Source: Gottfriedia luciferensis (GTDB taxonomy: Bacteria > Bacillota > Bacilli > Bacillales > Bacillaceae_G). Taken from it: a stretch of DNA of 64,000 nucleotides. Location of the stretch: assembly GCF_001712755.1 (NCBI RefSeq), contig NZ_MDKC01000003.1:1-64000 (forward strand), read 5' to 3'. The position numbers and the translations under genes were made by a program. This document shows, one piece after another, positions 36,326 through 46,000 of the stretch (positions are counted from its first letter, which is position 1; each line of letters opens with the position of its first letter). The notes beneath the pieces are model-generated. The model searched no databases and was not told the origin of the DNA. It worked only from the letters and a program-made list of their open reading frames with translations.

Positions 36326-37243
36326 ATGAATAGATTGATAATCGGAATGGACGGCGGAGGAACGAAAACGAGAGTGGTGGTCAAAGAACGCTTAAACGGA
36401 GAAACATTATTTGATAAAAATTTTGGAATGTCCAATTATAACAACATCGGCGTAGAAGGGCTTAGACCAGTATTTAGTGAAATATATGAATCGCTTGTTT
36501 CTTATTTTGGAGAGCGCATACAAAATGCGATTCTTGTATTAGGCTCTGCGGGGGTAGATCGACCGAAAGATATTGATATCTATTTGAATGCATTAAAAGA
36601 AAGTGGTTTTACTTGTCAGTTAGAAGTAGTGAATGATGCAGAAATTGCTCTTGTTGGTGGGAACGGAGATCGAAAAGATGCTTTGATGATTGCTGGAACA
36701 GGCTCCATTGTTATGGGAGTAGACTCAAAAGGAAATACAATACGCTCAGGCGGATGGGGCGGATTAATAAGTGATGAGGGTGGAGGTTTCCAGATTGGTT
36801 TACTTGCAATCGCGGCTGTTATGAATGAGTACGACAAAGTAATTGCTCCTACTTCATTTACCGAAAAATTGCTCGCTCATTTTAAGTTGGATTCTCCGGA
36901 AGATTTTATGGATTTATTATACTTGGAAGATACAATTCCCGTAGATAAGGTAGCTTCATGTACCCCAATCGTTTTAGAGGCATGGGTAAAAGGTGACGAT
37001 GCTGCTCGTACAATTGTTGAAGGAGAACTAGATAAGTTGGTTCGTTTAGTCATTGGAATCAGCCGACAAATGGGTTCAATTAATTTTCGCCTATCTGTGG
37101 CAGGAAGTTTGCTGACGAAATCAGCTGAGTATTTCGATACACTAAAGGATAAGTTAAGTGTGGCTTTACCCCAAGTTGAACTTTCTGCACCTCTTTATGA
37201 TCCAGTTTTCGGTGCCATCATTATTGGTGAGAAATACAAGTAA
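36326..37243 (+). CDS. BadF/BadG/BcrA-type ATPase, probable N-acetylglucosamine/N-acetylmuramic acid kinase
   Basis: A 305-residue ASKHA-fold sugar kinase. The phosphate-1 loop is IGMDGGGTKTRV (residues 6-17), VLGSAGVDRP and NDAEIAL follow, then IAGTGSIVMG and GGWGGLISDEGGG. These match the BadF/BcrA family that includes NagK and the Clostridium MurK, which phosphorylates MurNAc and GlcNAc at O-6. GTG 36311 is in frame, but the AAGGGTGG ribosome binding site serves ATG 36326. It is the first gene of a four-gene operon with a MupG-like protein, a nucleotidyltransferase and a SIS protein, so an amino-sugar substrate is likely (inference). Confidence 0.83.
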   Translation: MNRLIIGMDGGGTKTRVVVKERLNGETLFDKNFGMSNYNNIGVEGLRPVFSEIYESLVSYFGERIQNAILVLGSAGVDRPKDIDIYLNALKESGFTCQLEVVNDAEIALVGGNGDRKDALMIAGTGSIVMGVDSKGNTIRSGGWGGLISDEGGGFQIGLLAIAAVMNEYDKVIAPTSFTEKLLAHFKLDSPEDFMDLLYLEDTIPVDKVASCTPIVLEAWVKGDDAARTIVEGELDKLVRLVIGISRQMGSINFRLSVAGSLLTKSAEYFDTLKDKLSVALPQVELSAPLYDPVFGAIIIGEKYK

Positions 37244-37276
37244 TTCAAAATAAAAATAAAGGAATGGCGATCGAAT

Positions 37277-38404
37277 ATGCGTGAAATAGGAATTAGTGTA
37301 TATCCCAACTTTTATCCTTTAGATCAAATCAAAGATTATTTAGAAAAGGCACAATCATTAGGCTTTAAAAAGGTATTTGTTTCACTGATTTTAAATAATC
37401 ATGGTTTTGAAGGTGCAATAAATGTAAATGCGGACACTTGGAATGAATTATTTAGTTATTGTAATAAACTAAATATGACTGTGTCAGCTGATATGAATGA
37501 TGAAGTTTTCAGTGAATTAGGTTGTACATTAACTGACCTTACAGCTTTACAGAATATGGGCATCACAAGGCTCCGCATCGATGGAGGGTTCACGAGTGAA
37601 GAAGTTGCGCTTCTTTCAAAAAATAAACAGGGAATTCAAATAGAAGTAAATGCTTCAATGTCTTCTTCTAATAATCAAAATGGAAACGCTTTACGCGAAT
37701 GTCGTGAGTTTTTAGAAACAATCGAACGAGAAGGAAATATCGGACAACTAACAGCTTGTCATAATTTTTTTCCTCTACCAGATACAGCATTGTCTTTAGA
37801 AGACATACGCTCCATTAACAATATGTTTGCTTTATTCGGTGTGCCAGTCGGAGGGTTTGTTGCTTCGCAGCTTTCTCCTAAAGATTTACACCATTTAGGT
37901 CATGGAGTTTGTACAATTGAAAAACACCGCTTCTTGCCTAGTCATATTGCCATGCTAGAGTTATTTGCAAATTGTTTTAATGATGTGTTAATTGGAGACT
38001 CATTTGCAGATCTTTCAGAGCTCAATGAAATGGCTAGATGTTACAAACAAGATTATATAGAAATTCCAGTTGTTTTTAATCAGTTTGTTCCCGAACAGAC
38101 AAAGGTGAAAATTAGCGAGCAGGTTCTTATTTCAAGAGTAGATCAACCAGCAAATCTCATTCGTGCAACTGATACAAGGGGAATGGAAGTACCTCATTGC
38201 TACTGTGCTCCAAGAAAGAAATATACAGTTTCTATTTTAAATAATCGAAGTGCACAATATGAGGGAGAGGTACAAATTTCATTAAAAGATTTAGGACAAT
38301 CTGTTGAACATAATGTCATTGGATTTATTCATCCTTTTGCATACGATTTAATGCCTTATTTATTAGCAGGCAAAAATAAATTTCGATTAGTTGAATATAA
38401 GTAA
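37277..38404 (+). CDS. mupG: MupG family (DUF871) TIM-barrel protein, probable 6-phospho-N-acetylmuramidase
   Basis: A 375-residue protein with the DUF871 layout: an N-terminal TIM barrel (REIGISVYPNFYPLDQIKDYL; VFVSLILNN; ADMNDEV; RLRIDGGF; QIEVNASM; CHNFFPLPDTALS) and a C-terminal beta-rich domain (about 270-375). In Staphylococcus aureus, MupG hydrolyses MurNAc-6-phosphate-GlcNAc from recycled peptidoglycan. Here the usual partners MurP, MurQ and MurR are absent and the operon instead carries a kinase, a nucleotidyltransferase and a SIS protein. The exact substrate is therefore open, although a phosphorylated amino-sugar disaccharide is the leading guess. Confidence 0.82.
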   Translation: MREIGISVYPNFYPLDQIKDYLEKAQSLGFKKVFVSLILNNHGFEGAINVNADTWNELFSYCNKLNMTVSADMNDEVFSELGCTLTDLTALQNMGITRLRIDGGFTSEEVALLSKNKQGIQIEVNASMSSSNNQNGNALRECREFLETIEREGNIGQLTACHNFFPLPDTALSLEDIRSINNMFALFGVPVGGFVASQLSPKDLHHLGHGVCTIEKHRFLPSHIAMLELFANCFNDVLIGDSFADLSELNEMARCYKQDYIEIPVVFNQFVPEQTKVKISEQVLISRVDQPANLIRATDTRGMEVPHCYCAPRKKYTVSILNNRSAQYEGEVQISLKDLGQSVEHNVIGFIHPFAYDLMPYLLAGKNKFRLVEYK

Positions 38405-38430
38405 AAAATTTTTATAGTCGAGGTATTAGA

Positions 38431-39798
38431 ATGGTAAAAAGTGCAGTAATTCTTGCGGCAGGCAAAGGGAGTAAACTAAATCCTTTCAACGCAGTTCGCT
38501 CCAAAACAGCAATAAAAATCGCTGGTAAACCATTAATACGTTTTAATATTGAATCCATTGTAGCAATGGGGATAGAAGAGATTGTTGTTGTCGTTAATGA
38601 GGAACATCAAAGAGAGATTGAGAATCTTCTATTCGACATGGATAATGTTAAATTTGTAGTTGATCAATCAAATTTAGGAAGTGCAGAAAGCTTAGTTATG
38701 GGAGTTGAGAAACTTTCAAGTACTAAGGAGTTTCTTGTTCTTTACGGTGATACAATCGTCGAACAAAAGGATCTTGAGCAATTGGCTAATTCGAACAAAC
38801 CTACTGTTTTGTTGAAAAAATTAGAAGAATCATCAAGGAATTGGATTGGTGCGAGTATAAAGGATGGATTTGTTCAGTCAATCGGTGCTCATTACCGTGG
38901 TGACAGTATTACCCATCAATTCGCGGGATTTCTTTTTGATGAGTCATTACTAGATGATGCGAGAAGAACGCCCGACTATTTTCCGAATGTCAAAGTAGGA
39001 GTGGGTGTTCCGAAAGAACGATACGTCGAAGCTGCTCTTCTAAAATCACTTGAGAAAACAAAATTACAAGCGATTGAGTGTAATGGCTATTTCTTTGATA
39101 TCGATAAGCCTTGGCATATGTTAGAAGCGAATGAATATATGGTGCATCATTTTTGTAATGCAATAAAAGAAAACGAACTAGCAGAAGGCGCGACGATTTC
39201 TAAAAATGCAACCATTCATGGTCACGTAAAGCTTGGTAAGAATTCCTCAATTGGTGATCGGGTTGTTATTCACGGTAACCTAATTGTAGGTGATAATACA
39301 ATCATCGATAACGGTGCAATTTTCAATGGCAATGCTGTTATTGGCGATCATACTGCCATTCGTAATTATTGTATGATTTATGATGGAGTTGCAATTGGAT
39401 CACATTGTATTTTCGACCACTGTGCAGAGTTCCTTGGCGGAATGGTAATGGATAAAGTATATCTTTACCACTATGGCGAGTTTTATGGCGCAATAGGCAG
39501 TCATACGGATATTGGTGCAGCAACGGTTTGTGGGACATTACGCTTTGATGACGGTGAAACTGAGCACTCAGTAAATGGACGGAAAGAAATACCCTTACAT
39601 TTTTCAAATGCAGCTTATCTTGGTGATTATTGTAGAACTGGTGTGAATACGATTATTATGCCAGGATGTAAAATAGGGGCTTATAGTGTATTAGGAGCAG
39701 GTGCAATCATCGATAAAGATATTGAACAAAATAGTCTTGTTTTCGTAAAACAAGATTTAGTTATAAAAAAATGGAGTGAAAAGAAGTACGGTTGGTAA
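38431..39798 (+). CDS. GlmU-like sugar nucleotidyltransferase with left-handed beta-helix domain
   Basis: A 455-residue two-domain protein. The N-terminal half (about 1-230) is a nucleotidyltransferase with AVILAAGKGSKLNPF, SKTAIKIAGKPLI, DQSNLGSAES and LYGDTIV. The C-terminal half is a hexapeptide-repeat left-handed helix (about 245-440) with an acyltransferase-like YLYHYGEFYGAIG loop. It looks like GlmU, or like archaeal sugar-1-phosphate nucleotidyltransferases with added acetyltransferase activity. The usual G-T-R-M nucleotide loop is altered to GSKL, so donor use may differ. It is unlikely to be the housekeeping GlmU. It probably activates the sugar phosphate made by this operon. Confidence 0.75.
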   Translation: MVKSAVILAAGKGSKLNPFNAVRSKTAIKIAGKPLIRFNIESIVAMGIEEIVVVVNEEHQREIENLLFDMDNVKFVVDQSNLGSAESLVMGVEKLSSTKEFLVLYGDTIVEQKDLEQLANSNKPTVLLKKLEESSRNWIGASIKDGFVQSIGAHYRGDSITHQFAGFLFDESLLDDARRTPDYFPNVKVGVGVPKERYVEAALLKSLEKTKLQAIECNGYFFDIDKPWHMLEANEYMVHHFCNAIKENELAEGATISKNATIHGHVKLGKNSSIGDRVVIHGNLIVGDNTIIDNGAIFNGNAVIGDHTAIRNYCMIYDGVAIGSHCIFDHCAEFLGGMVMDKVYLYHYGEFYGAIGSHTDIGAATVCGTLRFDDGETEHSVNGRKEIPLHFSNAAYLGDYCRTGVNTIIMPGCKIGAYSVLGAGAIIDKDIEQNSLVFVKQDLVIKKWSEKKYGW

Positions 39799-39827
39799 AT
39801 TTATTAAATCAAAGAAGGTATTTATTT

Positions 39828-40544
39828 ATGGAGAATTATTTTAAGTATGTGATGGCAAATCTCGAAAAACTCTATACGACACAAAATCAAAACATTGACC
39901 ATGCAGCAACTTGTATTTTTGATGCCATTCAAAATGGTGGCCGCTTTCTTGTTACTGGTTCGGGTCATTCACATATGTTTGCAGAAGAATTTTATGTAAG
40001 AGCAGGTGGATTTGCGGATGTCTCTCCAATTTTGCCGAATGAGTTTTTTTTACATGACCATCCATTAAAAAGTACTGTAATCGAACGAATAGAAGCTTAT
40101 GCAAAGGTAATTTTTGATTTATACAAAATAAGCTCAAAGGATATTCTTGTGATTGCTTCCAATTCGGGGAGAAATGGAATGACGGTTGAACTTGCAAAAA
40201 TGACACAGGAATGCGGTGCAAAGGTAATTGCTTTTACAAATCCAAATCATCCAGAAGGCTCAAAATCAAGACATAGTAGTGGAAAATATCTTTGCGAATT
40301 TAGTGATGTAGTTATAGATAATTGTACCGGTCTTGGGGATGCTGCCTTTTATGTAGAAGAAGCAAATACAGGTATGGGTGCAACTTCCACAATGGCTGGA
40401 GCTTTTGTTGCTCAATCCATTTCTATATTATTAGCAAAAAAATATCATCAAGCTGGATTAAAACCACCTGTGTTTAAAAGTTCGAATGTAGATGGTGGAG
40501 ATGAATGGAATAAAGAGTTGTTTGCTAAGTATTATGGTGTTTAA
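39828..40544 (+). CDS. SIS domain protein, UPF0309 family (sugar isomerase-like)
   Basis: A 238-residue protein with a sugar-isomerase fold: GGRFLVTGSGHSHMFAEEFYVRAGG forms the phosphosugar-binding loop region, followed by DILVIASNSGRNGMTVELA and IAFTNPNHP. It resembles UPF0309 proteins often found beside amino-sugar kinases. It is shorter than, and different from, the MurQ etherase (about 300 residues). ATG 39828 is preferred because AAGAAGG lies at 39811-39817; the ORF is open from 39792 but lacks a ribosome binding site there. It ends the operon, before terminators. Confidence 0.78.
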   Translation: MENYFKYVMANLEKLYTTQNQNIDHAATCIFDAIQNGGRFLVTGSGHSHMFAEEFYVRAGGFADVSPILPNEFFLHDHPLKSTVIERIEAYAKVIFDLYKISSKDILVIASNSGRNGMTVELAKMTQECGAKVIAFTNPNHPEGSKSRHSSGKYLCEFSDVVIDNCTGLGDAAFYVEEANTGMGATSTMAGAFVAQSISILLAKKYHQAGLKPPVFKSSNVDGGDEWNKELFAKYYGV

Positions 40545-40593
40545 TAATTAATCGAATAGCTAAAAGATTGATCTTACTTATTAGCTCGCTTTT

Positions 40594-40621
40594 GCGTTCT
40601 CAGTTTATGGGAGCGCTTTTT
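40594..40621 (+). terminator. Terminator of the amino-sugar operon
   Basis: GCGTTCTC pairs with GGGAGCGC (with G-U pairs), a 7-nt loop, then five T. Confidence 0.7.
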
Positions 40622-40702
40622 CACGTTTGAATGGTCATAAAGTGTTAACCTCGTCTTACAGAATTTCTAATACAACGTTAAGAAATGCTTAAAACAATAA
40701 AA

Positions 40703-40753
40703 AGCCAAATTCCTTGATCTTAGTGCTTTTATGCTAAGATAAGGATTTTTTTT
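40703..40753 (+). terminator. Second hairpin terminator upstream of the PRD regulator
   Basis: CCTTGATCTTAG pairs with CTAAGATAAGG (one bulge), followed by eight T. No gene lies between this and the previous terminator. Confidence 0.65.
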
Positions 40754-40974
40754 GTATACAAAAGAATTAGAAACGATTGGTGCTAGTAAAATGTTCCTGT
40801 ATTTTGTAGTAGGGCTTAGGTCGTATCATAGCATTGTAAGTATATATGACATATGAACTACGCTGGTTTGTTTTAAATTGCGAACTATTTTGGAAAAATT
40901 CAAACTGTTAAATAGATTTACTGGAAAGTAAACTTAAAATACTAGATTAGGCATCTAGGGTGGTGAGGTAATGT
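40754..40974. other. Upstream region of the PRD regulator
   Basis: About 220 bp without a credible ORF. No clear promoter, cre or RAT-type antiterminator could be identified. GGTGAGG at 40962-40968 is the regulator ribosome binding site. Confidence 0.4.
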
Positions 40975-42915
40975 ATGCGAAGAGATTTAATTTTGCAATA
41001 TTTGTATCAAAAAGGAAAATCACTAACTTCACAGGAACTTGAATCAGAATTCGCTATTTCAAATCGTACATTACGAAATGAATTGAAAGAATTAAACGCG
41101 ATTGGAGAAAAGTCTGGATTTGTGATTCAGAAAAAACGTGGTGAGGGCTATTTACTTCATATAGAAAACCAAGAGTTGGTCCAAACATATATGAAAGAAA
41201 TAGACGGGGCATTAGCACCAGATTTACCTCGTGTTCGAGTGAATAATATTATTATGCTTTTGCTTCAAACGACTGAGTTTCAAACGATCGATCTGTTTGC
41301 TGATAGTCTAATGATTAGCAGATCGACAGTTTTTACCGACATGATTGAAGTTGAAAAGCAAGTAAGGATTTTTGATTTAAAAGTAGAAACAAAATCACGT
41401 TATGGAATTCGTTTACTTGGGGATGAAACGAATTTTAGAAGAGCGTTTTCCTACTTTCTAAGTCAAAAAGAAACAGGGTTATTAAAGAAGTCAAATTATC
41501 AAACTTTTGAGAAAGCGTTTCCGTTTGAGGAAATTCGAGCTGTTTTGAGTGAAGAAGTACAGAATAATCAATTGAAATTAAGTTATTTTGCACTTGAGAA
41601 TATTTTAGTGCATATCCAAGTACTCTCGTTTCGAGTAACTCAACACAACTTTATCTTGCCTAATCAAGAAAAAAAGTTAGATGTTTCTCTAATTAAACCG
41701 TCATTTATGAATATAGCAAAGAGAATTTGTGAAATTCTTTCTGAACTATATCATGTCGTATTACCAGGGAGTGAAATAATCTATTTAGCTGCCCATATAA
41801 GTGGTAAATCGAGTGTAGACGATATTGAGGAACATGAAAAAAATGACTTAAAACAAAAACTAAAGAATTGTTTAGAAAGATTAGATCAAACATTCTTAAC
41901 TCAGTTTTCAGGTGATCAGCAACTTTTAAATACGATGATCATGCACATGTATCCACTGTTAAGAAGATTATATTTTAATTTAAAGCTTACGAATCCTTTA
42001 ATAGATGATGTTTATAGTAGGTATTCGGATGTGTTTATGATTGCATTAAATTTTTCTGAAATGATAAAGGAAATATGGGGATTTGAACTTTCTAGTGACG
42101 AAATGGGTTATATTACAATGCATTTAGCAGCTCATGTGGAAAGGGAGAAGCAAAAACAATTAAGTTCTTACAAAAAAATTCTACTATCTTACGGATTAGG
42201 AGCAGGGTCGGCTGATTTAATGAAAATGAAACTTGAGACACTTTTCCAAGGGGCAAAAATTGACGTCGTTTTGTATAGTGAGCTTCAATCGTTAAAGTTA
42301 GAAGATTATGACTTATTAGTTTCATCGACTTCGATTCCATTTGATAATATTTCGATTCCGTATATTCAAGTAGCACCAATACTAACTGAAACGGATGTTC
42401 AAAGAATTCGTCGAACGCTTACTAGATACCCGGCTAATAAAGTTAAAGAAGATGTACCGACACTTTTATCTTTATTTCATCCAGATTTGTTTTATATAGA
42501 AGAAAGCAAAGAGTCGTTTGACTACAAAGCATTTATTAAAGAAAAGGCAAAAAGCGTTGTTGAACTAGGATTTGCAGCACCTAACTATCCAGCTTTAGTT
42601 GTCGACCGTGAAGAAAAAATATCGACGATACTGCAAAATGGAATTGCTGCGCCACATGCATTAAAAATGGTTGCGATACAGGATTCGATCAGTGTGGTGA
42701 TTTTTAAAAATCCGCCAACAATCGATGGGAAAGTTGTACAAATCTTATTTTTGATTAATCTTCGTGCCGGAGACTTGTTTTTACACAAAGAGTTAAGTCG
42801 ATTATTTTTACATTTAATGGACCACCCCGAGACGAAGCAGAAAGTATTAAAATCAAATAATTTTAACGATTTTCAGTATGAAATTTCAAAAATCTTGTTT
42901 CAATATGGTTCGTAG
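40975..42915 (+). CDS. PRD-containing transcriptional activator, LicR/MtlR type
   Basis: A 646-residue PTS-controlled regulator. Domains in order are HTH_11 (about 1-60), a second HTH of the Mga type (about 85-150), two PRD domains (about 175-395) with phosphorylatable His in LVHIQV, AAHISG and MHLAAH, an EIIB-like domain (about 400-480) and an EIIA-like domain (about 500-646) with His561 in GIAAPHAL. The EIIB-like loop reads ILLSYGLGAGS, with Tyr406 where the phospho-Cys is expected, so this domain may not be phosphorylated. It lies directly before a secreted protein and a cellobiose-type PTS operon, which it probably activates, as LicR does for licBCAH. Confidence 0.88.
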   Translation: MRRDLILQYLYQKGKSLTSQELESEFAISNRTLRNELKELNAIGEKSGFVIQKKRGEGYLLHIENQELVQTYMKEIDGALAPDLPRVRVNNIIMLLLQTTEFQTIDLFADSLMISRSTVFTDMIEVEKQVRIFDLKVETKSRYGIRLLGDETNFRRAFSYFLSQKETGLLKKSNYQTFEKAFPFEEIRAVLSEEVQNNQLKLSYFALENILVHIQVLSFRVTQHNFILPNQEKKLDVSLIKPSFMNIAKRICEILSELYHVVLPGSEIIYLAAHISGKSSVDDIEEHEKNDLKQKLKNCLERLDQTFLTQFSGDQQLLNTMIMHMYPLLRRLYFNLKLTNPLIDDVYSRYSDVFMIALNFSEMIKEIWGFELSSDEMGYITMHLAAHVEREKQKQLSSYKKILLSYGLGAGSADLMKMKLETLFQGAKIDVVLYSELQSLKLEDYDLLVSSTSIPFDNISIPYIQVAPILTETDVQRIRRTLTRYPANKVKEDVPTLLSLFHPDLFYIEESKESFDYKAFIKEKAKSVVELGFAAPNYPALVVDREEKISTILQNGIAAPHALKMVAIQDSISVVIFKNPPTIDGKVVQILFLINLRAGDLFLHKELSRLFLHLMDHPETKQKVLKSNNFNDFQYEISKILFQYGS

Positions 42916-42919
42916 CAGT

Positions 42920-42963
42920 TTAGCGATCATTCTAACAATCAAAGTAAGTAGGATGATCGCTAA
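42920..42963 (+). other. Strong hairpin between the regulator and the secreted-protein gene
   Basis: TTAGCGATCAT (42920-42930) pairs perfectly with ATGATCGCTAA (42953-42963), extended by two more pairs, with a 20-nt loop. No T-run follows, so it is not a standard terminator. Confidence 0.65.
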
Positions 42964-43011
42964 TAGAAACGAATCAACTTCATGCTATCATTTGTCCTTT
43001 TTAGATAATCT

Positions 43012-43025
43012 TGAAAACGGTTACT
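43012..43025 (+). promoter_or_regulatory. cre (CcpA) site
   Basis: TGAAAACGGTTACT matches 13 of 14 positions of the cre consensus TGAAANCGNTNWCA. It lies 64 nt before the secreted-protein gene, so the locus is probably under carbon catabolite control. Confidence 0.7.
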
Positions 43026-43088
43026 TAATTAAAAAAGGTGTTCTTCGATTAGAAAATTAATTAAATAAATTATTTTGGAGGAAGATAA

Positions 43089-46000
43089 ATGAAAAGAAAT
43101 AAATGGTTTTTAGGTAGAGCACTTCCAGCTTCTGTACTAGCGGCATCAATGTTTGCAACTCCATTTAGTGGCGTTGTTGCAAAAGCTGCACCAACTATTA
43201 CTACTCAATCAGTAGCGCCAATCTCAACTGGCACTAAGATTTTTATGAATACTACACAAATCACTCATGCAAAACCAAGTGGATTAGATACAACCAAGCC
43301 AGTAAAATGGACAACTTCTGATCCTTACGTTGCATATGTTGATACGATTGGTAACGCAAAAGGTGATTATAGTGGAAAGATTTTAGGTGTATCTGGTGGA
43401 TCTGCAATTATCACAGGTACTGGAGTAGATTTAAGTGGTAATGCAGCAACTGTGAATATTACGGTTTCTGTAATTGAGACGCAGGCATCTACTAATCTTG
43501 AAAAGGTAGTTTACTATTACAATGCGGGAGATTCGAAAATTCCTGCTGCTCTTTCATCATCTAATTTGCAAACAACAAATATTCCAACTGCTCCATCAGG
43601 AACTAAGTTTCCGTCTAAAAACTATGTTGGCTATGTTAATGGAGAAAATGGCGTAAAATGGTTAGTTTCAAAGGATACTTTAATTAAATCAAATGGCAAC
43701 GTTAATTTTGGTGAAGAAAAAGATCATCCTGTCACTACTGGTATCGTATCCGATGCAATTACACTATATGATCCAAACTTAGCTCCAGCTGATCAAATTC
43801 AATATTTACAAGGTGGAAGATATATTCCTCAAACTGGTGAAAATTCAGGTTCAGGAGTCGATAAAAACGGAAACCCGACTCAATTTAACGCCAAAGAAGT
43901 AATTACAAACATTATGTCTGATGGAAATAATGGTCTTTGGATTCTAGGCGAGAAAGGAAATGCTACTCATATTGTAAGAAAGCAAATGTCCCTAATGGGC
44001 AAATCATTAGTTCAAGAAGAAATTTCTAGAAACTACGCAGATCGATTTGGATTCCAATCTGGTTCTATGAGTTTTGCTAATAAGGATAATATGATTAAAG
44101 CTCTTATGACTGCAGATAAAGATGCTATAAGCTCAATTTCTGATACAGATAATGATGGTTTATGGACAACAATGTACGCTTCAGGTGAAATTTGGAGATA
44201 CAACTACATGAAAGAAAATTTTGGTGAAAAAGATGCTAGAACAATAGATGCAAAAGCTTCTGCAATTCGTGCTGTTGAAGCCATCGTAACGCTTGGTTAT
44301 GTATCTGGAACGCAGTTAAAGGTACCTTCAAAAGACAATGTTAACGATGTTGTTTATGTTGTTAACTCACTTGGTGGAAACGTAAAGACAATTGACGAAG
44401 GAAAAAAATGGCTTGCAGATAACGAAGGTAAACCAGTATTCGTTGACAATGATGGGAAGTATACGTTAGACACAACAGGAAAACCTGCTTCTGCTGGCTT
44501 CTTTGCTAGATCATATAAAGTAGAGGGCAGCAACAATGGTTCTACGACTGCAGAAAGCAAATCATGGGACCAAGCTTGGCTTCAAAAAAGTGCAGGAACT
44601 ACGACTGATGTTAACGGAAATACAGTTAAATATTCTGTTCCAGGTAAAATCAGTGGAGGGACTGCTGGAATCAAAGCGTATGACACTGTTGCTGTACCAA
44701 AACGTTTAACGAATATTGTAAATGAGCAAAATCCTAATTTAGATGATGCAACAAAAGCTTTAGACTCAAACAAAGTCTATTATAAAGCAACAACGTCTAC
44801 AGACGAATTGGTAGGTCATTACTTCACATTAGACCTAGCTTATAACACGTTTAAAGATAGTGATCCTGAATTAGCGGCTCTTGTGAAAAATGATTTAATT
44901 AATCATACAAATGCAATGGTTTTAAACAACTATTATCAAGTAAGTGTTACTGGGGAGAACCCAATTGAATCTCGTTTCAATGGAACAGCTCCTGGAAATG
45001 GATTAAATGCTCCTTCAGCACCAACTAAATGGGCTAATTTAAATCCAGAATTCCTTGACGGTGTATCAAATGCATGGGGTAGAAATGACTATGAAGATGG
45101 TCCATTAAATGCAACATTAGCATTACAAATGCTTGTAGCTGCAAGAGATATGGGCGGTTATACGCCAGAAGAAAAAGCTGCACTTGAAGCACAAGGTGTT
45201 GCAGTAATTTCTCCACTTGATTTTGCAAACGAATACAAAGTAATGAATGGTGTCAAAGCGTCTACAACAGCTTCAGAGCACAATGATTATGAAACAAGAT
45301 ATCCAAAGTCTTATAACTCAACTTCATTACTTGATATGTCATTACAGTACCACTCTAGATACTTTGGTATTTCTGCTCATAACGGAGACGATATTGGCGT
45401 AAGTGGTGTATCTTACGAGTCATACATGAACTATTCTGATGAAGAAGAAGCTGCACTATCATACTACACATTATCTCATCATGCTGAGAAAGAGAACGCT
45501 AAAGGGATCTTAGATGGTATGAACCAATGGTGGTTCAATGAAAAGAGAGAGAAAAATCCATTTATGTCAACTTTCTACGCAGCTTCTCTAGGTGCATTGA
45601 AAGAAAAAGGATTTAGTATAGGAAGTTCAACGGTTGACCTTGCAGGTTCAACATGGCAAATGACACGTATTCCAAATAACTTCATGAACTGGGATGTTCT
45701 TTCTGCAAACAGAAATGACGTAACGCACGTGACACCTGATTTAATGGTTGATCAATTAATTCCACGTGATGAAGTGATGATGTCTAAATACAATACAAAT
45801 ATTTTCGGAACAATGGATCGTAGAACAATTGATTCTGGTAACAGCTTATCAATGGAATCATCAACTGTAACATCTATGCCTTATTGGTTAACTCAAAACC
45901 CTGAGGATGCTGTATATGTAGAAGGTTTAGGTTCAAAAGTTACTGCGCCAGTAAATAACGGAACAGAAAGTATTAATTATCCAACGAATGTAGCAGCTAT

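Noticed and set aside
42878-43060. Plus-strand 60-codon ORF between the PRD regulator and the secreted-protein gene
   Set aside because: It overlaps the regulator 3' end, a strong hairpin and the cre site; coding is unlikely.
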